From Qipengyuania sp. S6317L1 (lineage in GTDB: Bacteria; Pseudomonadota; Alphaproteobacteria; Sphingomonadales; Sphingomonadaceae): a stretch of 64,000 nt of DNA. Below, piece after piece: positions 8,833-17,261 of the stretch (positions are counted from its first letter, which is position 1; the number at the start of each line of letters is the position of its first letter). Both the position numbers and the translations under genes were made by a program. The notes below the pieces were generated by a model. That model worked only from the letters and a program-made list of their open reading frames with translations, did not search any database and was not told where the DNA came from. The stretch covers positions 186,001-250,000 of the forward strand of contig NZ_JALKAJ010000003.1 of NCBI RefSeq assembly GCF_023015615.1. Reading direction: 5' to 3'.

Positions 8833-10061
8833 AAACCAAACCTCTGGGACCGATACCTGCAAGGTATGAAACCTTGGATGGTGAACTGGCGATTGGCGGG
8901 CGTAAAGCGAGCGCGCTTGTTGAAGCCGCAGGGCGCACGCCCTTGTTCGTCTATTCCAAATCTCACCTTGATGAGCGTGTGGCGACCCTTCGCGCCGCTA
9001 TCCCGCCGCGTATCGGGATCAACTATGCGGTGAAAGCCAATCCCCACCCGCAGGTGATATCCCACATGGCGCCCTTGGTCGATGGCTTCGACATTGCCTC
9101 TTCAGGCGAACTTTTGATGGTCCAGAAAGCCGGGATCGACCCGGCCCGCGTGAGCTTTGCAGGACCGGGCAAGCGCGATGACGAGCTTGAGGCTGCAATT
9201 TCGGCGGGCGTGACGCTCAATTGCGAGTCGGAGGGAGAGGCGCATCGCTCCCTCACGATTGGACAAACACTCGGCAAGACGCCGCGCATCGCGATCCGGG
9301 TCAATCCTGATTTCGAACTCAAGGGCTCCGGCATGAAAATGGGTGGAGGCGCGAAACCGTTTGGCGTCGATGCCAAGCGTGTTCCTGTGCTTGCGAAGCA
9401 AATTATCGCCGAAGGAGCCGAATGGCGCGGGCTTCATATCTTCACGGGCAGTCAAACGCTAAGCGCAGAAGCAATCACAGAAGCGCAGACCAACGTGTTG
9501 AATTTGGCTTTTTCTCTCACGCAAGAGATCGGTGCAACATTACCCAAACTCAATATGGGCGGCGGCTTTGGCATTCCCTATTTTCCGGGCGATAAGCCGC
9601 TTGATCTGTCCGCAGTTGGCGCAGCCCTTCATGAGCTCGTCGAGGCGCATGGCGCGGCCTTGGGCGACACGGAGCTTTGTCTTGAATTGGGGCGCTATCT
9701 CGTCGGAGAAGCGGGCGTTTACCTGTGCCGGGTGATTGATAAGAAAGTTAGCCATGATCAGACTTACCTGATCACCGATGGCGGCCTTCACCACCAGTTG
9801 GCGGCGTCCGGTAACTTTGGGACCGTGGTGAGACGGAACTATCCTGTGGCGAATGCTTCGCGCTTTGGCGAGGAAGCCAGCGAGGTTGCAAACGTGGTCG
9901 GGTGCCTTTGCACACCGTTGGACAGGCTCGCCGACATGGCTGAACTGCCGCGCACCGAGGTGGGTGATCTGGTCGCAGTCTTTTGTGCTGGCGCCTATGG
10001 GGCAAGCGCATCGCCGGCAAACTTTCTGGGACATGGTCCTGCGGCCGAGATGATTGTTTAA
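8829..10061 (+). CDS. PLP-dependent decarboxylase, exosortase A system-associated
   Basis: The 410-residue protein belongs to the alanine-racemase-fold (group IV) decarboxylases, which act on diaminopimelate, ornithine, arginine and related amino acids. Lys69 in YAVKANPHP should bind the cofactor. GGGFGIPYFPG provides the phosphate-binding glycines, and CLCTPLDRLAD and FCAGAYGASASP match the cysteine and C-terminal tyrosine sites. It is translated from an ATGA overlap with the ligase, so the two proteins probably act in one pathway. The product amine may be the acceptor for the locus's N-acyltransferase. Which amino acid it uses cannot be read from sequence. Confidence 0.9.
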   Translation: MKTKPLGPIPARYETLDGELAIGGRKASALVEAAGRTPLFVYSKSHLDERVATLRAAIPPRIGINYAVKANPHPQVISHMAPLVDGFDIASSGELLMVQKAGIDPARVSFAGPGKRDDELEAAISAGVTLNCESEGEAHRSLTIGQTLGKTPRIAIRVNPDFELKGSGMKMGGGAKPFGVDAKRVPVLAKQIIAEGAEWRGLHIFTGSQTLSAEAITEAQTNVLNLAFSLTQEIGATLPKLNMGGGFGIPYFPGDKPLDLSAVGAALHELVEAHGAALGDTELCLELGRYLVGEAGVYLCRVIDKKVSHDQTYLITDGGLHHQLAASGNFGTVVRRNYPVANASRFGEEASEVANVVGCLCTPLDRLADMAELPRTEVGDLVAVFCAGAYGASASPANFLGHGPAAEMIV

Positions 10062-10073
10062 GCTTCATTAATT

Positions 10074-10098
10074 GGGCTGTCCCGTTCTGGGATTGCCC
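10074..10098 (+). terminator. Hairpin after the decarboxylase gene, possible terminator
   Basis: GGGCTGTCCC and GGGATTGCCC flank a GTTCT loop, giving about nine pairs with one mismatch. No T-run follows on either strand, so factor-independent termination would be weak. It separates the ligase-decarboxylase pair from the export operon. Confidence 0.35.
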
Positions 10099-10239
10099 CG
10101 CATTAATCGCGTTATCACTAACATTATATTCACCATTATCGGCGAGTAACTCCAGGTCATTCGCGAAAAACCGCTTGCGTGAGGTCGCTCCTCACAGGTG
10201 CAGGCAGCTTTCGCACCACGACCTTGAGGAAATGCATCG
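10099..10239 (+). promoter_or_regulatory. Probable promoter and leader region of the XrtA export operon
   Basis: This AT-richer gap precedes the ten-gene polysaccharide operon. TATATT at 10125-10130 fits a -10 box, but the matching -35 (TTAATC at 10103) is poor, so the assignment is tentative. GAGGA at 10225-10229 is the ribosome site for the first gene. I found no convincing sigma-54 GG-N10-GC pair here. Confidence 0.35.
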
Positions 10240-10881
10240 ATGCCAAATTCGCCTTCTTTTGCTCGTCTTGCCGGCGTGTCTTTAGCGACGTTAACGCTGA
10301 CAGCCTGCGCGGGCACAGGACCAGAGCTACCGACTGCGACCTATGCAGATTCGCAAGCAGCGCCGACCGAAGAATACATCATCGGGCCGCTCGACCAGAT
10401 CACCATTCACGTCTGGCGCAATCCGGAATTGAGCGCCGAGGACATTCAGGTTCGTCCCGACGGACGGATCACGATCCCGCTTGTGCGCGACATGACCGCA
10501 GTCGGAAAAACCGCGACGCAGCTTCAAGACGATATTCGCGACGTGCTTGTCCAATATATCGAGCAACCGATCGTGTCGGTGATCGTCAACGAATTCAATT
10601 CAACCTTTGACCAGCAGATCCGCGTGGTCGGTTCAACCGAACAGCCCGCATCCCTGCCTTATCGCGCCAATATGACCGTCCTCGATGCGATGATCGCAGT
10701 CGGCGGTCTTGGTGAATTTGCGTCGGGCAACCGGGCCAAGCTGCTGCGGATCGACCGCGAGACGGGTGTTCAGAAGGAATACCGCCTGCGCCTTTCCGAT
10801 TTGATCAAGCGCGGCGACAGCACGGCGAATGTCATGCTGCGTCCGGGCGACACCATCATTATCCCTGAGAGCCGGTTCTAA
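10240..10881 (+). CDS. Wza-like polysaccharide export lipoprotein, XrtA/PEP-CTERM type
   Basis: The 213-residue protein is a periplasmic or outer-membrane polysaccharide export component. A lipoprotein signal ends at LTLTAC near residue 22. The polysaccharide biosynthesis/export domain begins at YIIGPLDQITIHVWRNPELS and continues with VRPDGRITIPLV. A SLBB-like segment follows, ending with VMLRPGDTIIIPESRF. It is shorter than E. coli Wza, as is usual for this family in XrtA loci. It opens the export operon, followed 18 bases later by the chain-length gene. It would form or gate the export channel with the beta-barrel protein downstream. Confidence 0.9.
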   Translation: MPNSPSFARLAGVSLATLTLTACAGTGPELPTATYADSQAAPTEEYIIGPLDQITIHVWRNPELSAEDIQVRPDGRITIPLVRDMTAVGKTATQLQDDIRDVLVQYIEQPIVSVIVNEFNSTFDQQIRVVGSTEQPASLPYRANMTVLDAMIAVGGLGEFASGNRAKLLRIDRETGVQKEYRLRLSDLIKRGDSTANVMLRPGDTIIIPESRF

Positions 10882-10899
10882 GGGAGCGTTGGGACCACA

Positions 10900-12423
10900 A
10901 TGCACGAGCTATTCGAAGAGCTGCGCACAGCGCTTTATTCGGTCTGGCACCGCCGCTGGATCGCGCTGGCTGTTGCCTGGGGGGTGTGCCTTGCAGGCTG
11001 GCTCGTCGTGGCGCTCATCCCCAATTCATACGAATCCAAGGCCCGTATCTATGTCGACGTCGAGGATGTTCTTTCCGAACAGCTTGGCATTGCAGGTGAC
11101 GGCAAAGAAGAGATCGCGCGCGTTCGCCAGACGCTTTTGAGCTCGGTCAACCTGGAGAAGGTCATCACCACCACCAAGCTGGGCGATGGGATACAGGACC
11201 GACAGGCGCTGGAGAGGGCGATATCTTCTTTGAGCGAGGACGTGAAGATCAGTAGCGAGGAGGACAATTTGTTCGCCATCACCGCGTCGGTGGGCAAAAG
11301 CGATTTGAGTGATGCTCAAAACGCCGTGCTTGCGCGCGATGTGGTACAAAAGCTGCTCGATATTTTCCGCGAAGAACACATCGCGGGCAACCGCGCCGAA
11401 ATCAGCGGCGCGATCAACGACCTCGACGATCAGCTTGAAGAGCGCAAGCTCGAGCTCGAAGCGGCTGAGCAACGGCGCCTTGCCTTCGAGGCTCAATACC
11501 CCGATCTTATCGGCGGTACACAAACGCTTTCCACCCGGGTTCAGCAATCGCGCACCGAACTGCGCGATATCGACGCCGACCTTGCAGCAGCGCAAAGCGC
11601 GCTTGCCGCGATGAACAGCCAGATCGCAAGCACTCCGCGCACGATCATCGGCTCCTCGGACGCTGTGGGACCGCAAGCTGCTCTGCTCGAGGCACAGTCG
11701 CAATTGGCCGGGCTTCGCTCGCGCGGGCTAACCGAAGAGCACCCTGATGTCATTTCAACCAGGCGCCAGGTGGATTTGCTGACTAAGCAAGTCGCGGGCG
11801 CTGGTCCCAATCAGGTTTCGGGCACACCGAACCCAGCTTACTCTTCGCTTATCGCTTTGCGCGCTGATCGTCAGGCTTCGATTGAATCGCTTCAATCGCG
11901 CCGCGCCGCGCTGCAATCGCAGCTGGCATCGCTTGCTGCGAGCCAGGCGACCGAACCTGCCGTTGCAGCCGAAGCAAACCGCATCAGCCGCGACTATGAG
12001 GTGCTGCGCGACAACTATGAAAAGTTGCTCGAAGATCGCGAAAAACTGCGCACACGCGGCGATGTGGTTGATGAAACCAGCCAGTATAAATTCGATCTCG
12101 TCGATCCGCCGGTCGTGCCGCAAAAACCAGCTGCTCCCAATCGTCCGCTTCTTTTGTTCGGCGTGCTTATCGCCGGGATCGGTGCGGGTGTGGGGATTGC
12201 ATGGATAATGGGCCAGCTGCGCTCGGGCTATGCCACGGCGCAAAAGCTTGAAAAATCGATGGGGCTGCCTGTCATCGGGTCAGTGTCGCTCAACCTTTCA
12301 CAAGCCGCCCAAACCTTGCGCAAACGGCGTTTGCGCCAGTTCGCAGGAGCCTGCGCGGGCCTTGTCGGCGTGCTTTGTATTCTTTTGGTGATCGAGGTCG
12401 TCTCGATTGGGACGATTGCGTGA
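10900..12423 (+). CDS. XrtA-system polysaccharide chain length determinant (Wzz family)
   Basis: This 507-residue inner-membrane protein controls polymer length and links polymerisation to export. An N-terminal membrane segment (about residues 18-38) is followed by a Wzz-type beta region (YESKARIYVDVEDVLSE). A long coiled coil with repeated Gln, Glu and Leu spans about residues 165-390, with the GLTEEHPDVISTRRQVDLL motif in it. The proline-rich PPVVPQKPAAPNRP precedes a second membrane segment, and the C-terminus has a third hydrophobic stretch. The cytoplasmic kinase is encoded separately in the next gene, as in XrtA loci. Confidence 0.9.
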   Translation: MHELFEELRTALYSVWHRRWIALAVAWGVCLAGWLVVALIPNSYESKARIYVDVEDVLSEQLGIAGDGKEEIARVRQTLLSSVNLEKVITTTKLGDGIQDRQALERAISSLSEDVKISSEEDNLFAITASVGKSDLSDAQNAVLARDVVQKLLDIFREEHIAGNRAEISGAINDLDDQLEERKLELEAAEQRRLAFEAQYPDLIGGTQTLSTRVQQSRTELRDIDADLAAAQSALAAMNSQIASTPRTIIGSSDAVGPQAALLEAQSQLAGLRSRGLTEEHPDVISTRRQVDLLTKQVAGAGPNQVSGTPNPAYSSLIALRADRQASIESLQSRRAALQSQLASLAASQATEPAVAAEANRISRDYEVLRDNYEKLLEDREKLRTRGDVVDETSQYKFDLVDPPVVPQKPAAPNRPLLLFGVLIAGIGAGVGIAWIMGQLRSGYATAQKLEKSMGLPVIGSVSLNLSQAAQTLRKRRLRQFAGACAGLVGVLCILLVIEVVSIGTIA

Positions 12424-12432
12424 GGAAGCACA

Positions 12433-13434
12433 GTGACTGATCAAAGCAACTTCTCCCGCAAAACGCTCGCCTCCTCCGGGGGCCGCACTTCCTTGTTTGA
12501 ACGTGCGGATGCTGTTTTTGGACTGGATGGGTTTGGCGCAAAGCCAGTGCCTGGCAATTTGCCTTTGGCATCTCGCCCGGTCGCACCGGCGCCATCAAAG
12601 CGTGAGGCGCAGAACGAACAACGTCAAGCTTCCGAACCGCCAAAAACCACCGCCGATAAGCAACAACCAGACCCTGAAACACAAAGACCTGAGCGTGCAG
12701 TTGCGCTGCGCGGGCCAAAGGTCTGCGTTGATCGTGATGTTCTCGAGGTAGAGGGGCTGATCACTCCAGGCGCTCCGGTCACCGGACTTCTCGAAGAGTT
12801 TCGGATCATCAAACGTGAGCTGCTTGCCGATGCGCGTCATGCAGGCGATGACCGGGCGCGCCGCATACTGGTCTGCTCGCCGCATCAGGGCGAGGGCAAG
12901 ACCTATTGCGCCGCCAATTTGGCCATTGCCCTCGCTGCTGAACGAGACATCGAGGTGGTTCTGGTGGATGCTGATGTTCTCAATCCGTCGGTTTCGCAGC
13001 GCCTTGGGGTCGAAACCGGTGCAGGGCTGATGGATGTGCTTGCCGACAAGAGCCTGCGCCCTGAAGACCACGTTTCGCCAACCGATATCGAAGGGCTTTT
13101 CATCCTGCCTGCGGGAACCAGCAGCGCGCGCGATTCAGAGTATCTCACAAGCGCGCGCACCGGCCAGGTGCTCGACCGACTAACTCAAGGTGCGCCCAAT
13201 CGTTTCCTTATTTTCGATACACCTCCGGCGCTCGCCGCATCGCCAGCAGCCGAACTTGCCGCCCATGTCGGCCAAGCCGTGATTGTAGTGCGCGCTGACG
13301 ATACAAGCCGCGCGGCACTCGACGATTCAGTCCAGCTTCTTTCCGCGTGCGACGACATCAAACTGCTTCTCAATGCAACACAATTCAGCCCGTCCGGTCG
13401 CCGCTTTGGCGACTATGGCGAAAGGGAGGGATGA
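12433..13434 (+). CDS. XrtA-associated tyrosine autokinase (BY-kinase)
   Basis: The 333-residue P-loop protein is a bacterial tyrosine kinase partner of the Wzz-like protein. A low-complexity, proline- and glutamine-rich N-terminus (about 1-90) precedes the kinase core. The Walker A motif is SPHQGEGKTYCAANLA, Walker A' is VVLVDADVLNPSVSQR, and FLIFDTPPAL fits Walker B. The C-terminus has only one tyrosine (GDYGEREG), so the usual tyrosine cluster is largely absent. Start is GTG 12433 after GAGGAAG. The stop overlaps an ATG for the next gene, indicating coupling. Confidence 0.88.
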   Translation: MTDQSNFSRKTLASSGGRTSLFERADAVFGLDGFGAKPVPGNLPLASRPVAPAPSKREAQNEQRQASEPPKTTADKQQPDPETQRPERAVALRGPKVCVDRDVLEVEGLITPGAPVTGLLEEFRIIKRELLADARHAGDDRARRILVCSPHQGEGKTYCAANLAIALAAERDIEVVLVDADVLNPSVSQRLGVETGAGLMDVLADKSLRPEDHVSPTDIEGLFILPAGTSSARDSEYLTSARTGQVLDRLTQGAPNRFLIFDTPPALAASPAAELAAHVGQAVIVVRADDTSRAALDDSVQLLSACDDIKLLLNATQFSPSGRRFGDYGEREG

Positions 13435-13436
13435 CC

Positions 13437-15059
13437 ATGCGTTATCTAAAAACTAGCCTTCTTGCAGGGATTGCATCTCTCGCAGCCGCTTCTCCGGCGA
13501 TGGCGCAAGAAGGGCCGCAATCCGATCAAGGTCGGGCCACCACCGTTCAACCCTATATCGAGGTTTCCCAGATCCTCACCGCGCAATTGGAGCCGGTGAG
13601 TGATCAACTGACCTACACCCAGGTTGCAGTCGGAGTGGACACCACCGTTCAAGGGCGTCGCAGCGGAGCTTCCGTGTCGGTGCGCTATGAGCGCAATTTC
13701 GGATGGGGTGATGATCAGGTTGATACCGACACCGTGAGCGGAATTGCGCGGGGATATCTTGAAGTTGTCCCCCGAGCGGTAACGTTACAGGCAGGCGCTC
13801 TTGCAAGCCGTAGCCGCGTTGATGGCGGCGGCGCTGTTTCAGTCAATCCTCTGGCCAGCGAAGATGCGACCAATCAGATCTACAGTGTTTACGCCGGTCC
13901 GGATTTCCAGACCCGCGCAGGCGCAGTCCATATCTCGGGCAATGCGCGCGTCGGTTATAACCGTTTCGAGGCCAACAACGCGGTTTTCGACGTCAACGGC
14001 GATCAGGTCGATGTATTCGATGACAGCGTAACGTATAGCGGCCAGATCGCCGCAGGCGTTCGTCCGGGCGAGGCTCTGCCCGTCGGCTTGGCGGTTAGCG
14101 CAGGCGGCTTTCAGGAAGACCTCTCAAACCTCGATCAGAGGGTGCGTGATGTTTACGTGCGCGGTGATGTGACCGTTCCGGTGACACCGGCGCTCGCTCT
14201 GGTTGGCGGCGTTGGATATGAAGACGTCGAAGTTTCGGGCCGCGATGCGGTGCGAGACGTCAATGGCGATCCAGTGTTCGACAGCAATGGCAGATTGGTC
14301 ACCGACAGCGCCTCCCCACGTCTTGTAGCGTTTGAGGTCGATGGATTGCTGTGGGATGTTGGCGTTTTGTGGCGCCCCAGTTCACGCACCAACCTCGAGG
14401 CGCGTGTTGGCCGTCGCTATGACAGCACGACCTACTACGGCACCTTCAGCTATCAGCCGAACCCGGGCGATTCGCTTGCGATTGCGGTCTACGATGGCAT
14501 TTCGGGGTTTGGCGGGGTCGTGAACAATTCTCTGTCACGCCTCTCGACCGATTTCTCGGTGCAGCGTAATCCTTTCTCCGGCGATTTTGGCGGGCTTGTG
14601 TCGAGCGATGAGGGTGTTGGCCTTGTCGGCGCGCTCGGTTCGGTCCGTTCGTCCGCTTTCCGCGGTCGCGGCGTCAATGCAAGCTACACCACGCAACTTG
14701 GCCGCATCAACGCAGCCATCGGTGCAGGATACGACCGTCGTACCTTTATCGCGGCTGCTGGTGGCGCGCTTGAAAGCGCCGATGGCATCCGTGACGAAAG
14801 CTACTACCTCACCGGCACTTTGAGCACGGACGTTGGCCGCAGCGGCGCGATTGCGACGACAGCCTATGCGAACTGGTTCACTTCGAACTCGGGTAATGGC
14901 GACCTCACAGCGGTTGGTGCAAGCGCTGCTTACAGCCGCACTCTTGCCGGCAGATTGTCAGCGCGAGCCGCGGTGGCGCTGGATTATTTCGACAGCGAAT
15001 TTTCGGACGAAGACTTTGCCACAGCCTCCGCGCTGCTTGGTCTGCGCTACGACTTTTAA
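13437..15059 (+). CDS. XrtA/PEP-CTERM-associated outer membrane beta-barrel protein
   Basis: From ATG 13437 the product has a clear signal peptide (MRYLKTSLLAGIA... cleaved after AMAQ). It is followed by alternating polar and apolar strands with many glycines and aromatics, and it ends in LRYDF, with the terminal phenylalanine recognised by the BAM complex. About 540 residues would allow a large barrel. The family recurs beside the Wza-like and ATPase genes in XrtA loci and may be the outer-membrane exit for the polymer. ATG 13437 sits six bases after GGAGGG; ATG 13431 and a longer upstream frame are less likely. No enzymatic motif is seen. Confidence 0.82.
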   Translation: MRYLKTSLLAGIASLAAASPAMAQEGPQSDQGRATTVQPYIEVSQILTAQLEPVSDQLTYTQVAVGVDTTVQGRRSGASVSVRYERNFGWGDDQVDTDTVSGIARGYLEVVPRAVTLQAGALASRSRVDGGGAVSVNPLASEDATNQIYSVYAGPDFQTRAGAVHISGNARVGYNRFEANNAVFDVNGDQVDVFDDSVTYSGQIAAGVRPGEALPVGLAVSAGGFQEDLSNLDQRVRDVYVRGDVTVPVTPALALVGGVGYEDVEVSGRDAVRDVNGDPVFDSNGRLVTDSASPRLVAFEVDGLLWDVGVLWRPSSRTNLEARVGRRYDSTTYYGTFSYQPNPGDSLAIAVYDGISGFGGVVNNSLSRLSTDFSVQRNPFSGDFGGLVSSDEGVGLVGALGSVRSSAFRGRGVNASYTTQLGRINAAIGAGYDRRTFIAAAGGALESADGIRDESYYLTGTLSTDVGRSGAIATTAYANWFTSNSGNGDLTAVGASAAYSRTLAGRLSARAAVALDYFDSEFSDEDFATASALLGLRYDF

Positions 15060-15083
15060 GAGATTCATGGAGCGTTAGGTAAC

Positions 15084-16331
15084 ATGTACGATTCTTATTA
15101 CGGCTTCACCGGGCGACCGTTTCAGCTAACCCCTGATCCCGAGTTCTATTTTGAGAGCGCAAGCCACAAGAAGGCGATGAGCTATCTTGGCTATGGCCTC
15201 AATCAGGGCGAGGGCTTCATCGTTATTACCGGTGAAGTGGGTGCAGGTAAGTCCACGCTGGTCGCTCATCTGATGGAGCGGATTGATCCGGAGGCCTTGA
15301 CCGTTGCCCAGGTGGTGACCTCCGCGCTGGACGGCGAAGAGCTGATCCATGTCGTTGCGCAAAGTTTTGGAATTGCTGTTGATGGCAAGGATAAAGCGGG
15401 CGCATTGGGTGCAATCGAGCAATTCCTCCAGGAAGAAGCGCGCGCAGGGCGTCGCTGCCTGTTGATCGTCGATGAGTGCCAGAACCTTGAGTTTACTGCG
15501 CTCGAAGAACTGCGGATGCTATCGAACTTTCAATTGGGTTCGCACCCGCTTTTGCAAAGTCTTTTGCTTGGCCAGCCGGAGTTCCGTCGCACCTTGGCGC
15601 ATCATCCGAATCTTGATCAGCTTCGCCAGCGGATTATCGCCTCGCACCACCTTGAGGCTTTGGATGCAGAAGAACTTGAAGATTACGTGCACCACCGTTT
15701 GGCGCATGTCGGCTGGGAACAGCAACCATCGCTTGAAGCTGGCCTGCTCACCGCATTGTATGATGCGACAGATGGCATACCGCGCCGTGTAAACCAGATC
15801 ATGAACCGTTTGCTTCTTCTTGGTGCAATCGAAGAGCGCGATGAGATTGGTTTAAGCATGCTTGATGCGGTGCTCGAAGAAATGTCCCAGGATCAGTCAC
15901 GCGGCGGATCCTTGCGCCAGGTGTCGCCGGAAATTGTTTCGCAGGACACGCTCGGTGAAGCTTCCGCGGAGCGGCTGCTCGATGAGAGAGGCGAGGAACA
16001 GGCCGAAGGTAAACCTGCTGGCGATGGGCCTGCTGAACCCGTTGATGCCGAAACCGAAATCGCAATCGAGAGCATTCCGGCAAGCGAGGTCGCGGCGATG
16101 ATGGCGCAGCGTGATGCCCGCGCTGCCGAATTGGAAGCGGCAATCGGCGAACTGCAGGCGGCTGGCGCTCGGCCGGACGAAGTTCATCTGCATGGTCCGA
16201 GCGAAGATGAATTCAATGAGGCCCTCGAACGTATTGAAGCGCGGCTTGAAGAGCAGGAACGCTCTTTCCGCCATGTGATGACCATGCTGATCGAATGGCT
16301 TGAGGACGATAAGTCGCGCGAGGCCGCCTAG
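15084..16331 (+). CDS. XrtA/PEP-CTERM-associated ExeA-like AAA ATPase
   Basis: The 415-residue protein starts with the typical MYDSYYGFTGRPFQLTPDP and carries Walker A GEVGAGKST (Lys56) and Walker B LLIVDECQNL. Both AAA motifs are intact over about residues 1-270. An acidic, low-complexity stretch follows, and the C-terminus is a predicted coiled coil (FNEALERIEARLEEQERSF). ExeA-type ATPases act in secretion across the envelope. Here the context suggests energising or organising polymer export. The next gene begins three bases after the stop. Confidence 0.88.
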   Translation: MYDSYYGFTGRPFQLTPDPEFYFESASHKKAMSYLGYGLNQGEGFIVITGEVGAGKSTLVAHLMERIDPEALTVAQVVTSALDGEELIHVVAQSFGIAVDGKDKAGALGAIEQFLQEEARAGRRCLLIVDECQNLEFTALEELRMLSNFQLGSHPLLQSLLLGQPEFRRTLAHHPNLDQLRQRIIASHHLEALDAEELEDYVHHRLAHVGWEQQPSLEAGLLTALYDATDGIPRRVNQIMNRLLLLGAIEERDEIGLSMLDAVLEEMSQDQSRGGSLRQVSPEIVSQDTLGEASAERLLDERGEEQAEGKPAGDGPAEPVDAETEIAIESIPASEVAAMMAQRDARAAELEAAIGELQAAGARPDEVHLHGPSEDEFNEALERIEARLEEQERSFRHVMTMLIEWLEDDKSREAA

Positions 16332-16334
16332 GCC

Positions 16335-17261
16335 ATGAACGCGCAGAGCCCTATTGGTTTCAAAGATGCTGTCGCAAGTCCCATTTCCAATGGACTTTCG
16401 GTCGATGTCGAAGACTGGTTCCAAGTCGGAGCCTTCGAGGATGTCATTGACCGGGGTGATTGGGATGGCCTGACAAGCCGGGTCGAGCGCAACGTGGACG
16501 AAATCCTCGCGCTATTCGGCGAGGCTGGGGTGCGCGCGACCTTCTTCACCCTTGGATGGATAGCAGAGCGTTATCCGCAATCCATTCGCCGCATCGCCGA
16601 GGCGGGCCATGAGATAGCCAGTCATGGCTACGATCATGCGCGGGTATTCACCCTTGATCCGGGCAAATTCGCAGAGGATATCCGCAAGACTCGTGAAATC
16701 CTTGAAGATGCGACGGGACAGCCTGTCATCGGCTATCGGGCGCCGAGCTTTTCGATTGATCCGCGATCGCTTTGGGCTCTCGATGTGCTGGCAGAGCAGG
16801 GCTATAAATATTCATCCAGCGTCGCACCGGTCGTGCACGACCATTATGGTTGGCGCGAGGCACCACGTTTTGCCTTTCGCCCGGTTGCAGGGTCGGACCT
16901 GATTGAAATTCCGGTGACAACCGCGCTTCTAGGCTCGCGCCGATTGGCAGCGGGCGGTGGCGGCTTTTTCCGTGTTCTCCCCTATGGCTTCTCGCGTTGG
17001 GCGATTGCACAAGTGAACCGTGAGGACGAGCGGCCAGCGGTGTTTTATTTCCACCCTTGGGAAGTCGATCCCCGACAGCCGCGTGTTGGCAATGCTGGGC
17101 TGCGCTCGAAGCTGCGTCACTACACCAATTTGGACAAAATGGCCGATAAGCTGCGCAAGCTTGTGCGCGAGTTTCATTGGGGCCGCATGGATGCACTTGC
17201 CGAAATTGAGGCAAGCCGTGCTTTTGATTTTCCCGTCTCGCAGCGTGAGCCTGCGCGATGA
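16335..17261 (+). CDS. XrtA-system polysaccharide deacetylase
   Basis: This NodB-type carbohydrate esterase 4 removes acetyl groups from N-acetylated sugars in the polymer. Key motifs are LSVDVEDWFQ (catalytic base and metal aspartates), VRATFFTLGW, EIASHGYDHARVF (metal histidines) and GYRAPSFSID. A C-terminal YFHPWEVDPRQPR provides the last histidine. With 308 residues and no signal peptide it probably acts on the cytoplasmic or membrane side, as in other XrtA loci. It overlaps the FemAB gene by four bases (ATGA). Confidence 0.9.
   Translation: MNAQSPIGFKDAVASPISNGLSVDVEDWFQVGAFEDVIDRGDWDGLTSRVERNVDEILALFGEAGVRATFFTLGWIAERYPQSIRRIAEAGHEIASHGYDHARVFTLDPGKFAEDIRKTREILEDATGQPVIGYRAPSFSIDPRSLWALDVLAEQGYKYSSSVAPVVHDHYGWREAPRFAFRPVAGSDLIEIPVTTALLGSRRLAAGGGGFFRVLPYGFSRWAIAQVNREDERPAVFYFHPWEVDPRQPRVGNAGLRSKLRHYTNLDKMADKLRKLVREFHWGRMDALAEIEASRAFDFPVSQREPAR

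Noticed and set aside
10081-10239. Possible sigma-54 promoter upstream of the XrtA export operon, since such loci can be under RpoN control.
   Set aside because: No GG and GC pair at the required 10-base spacing with TGGCAC-like context was found.
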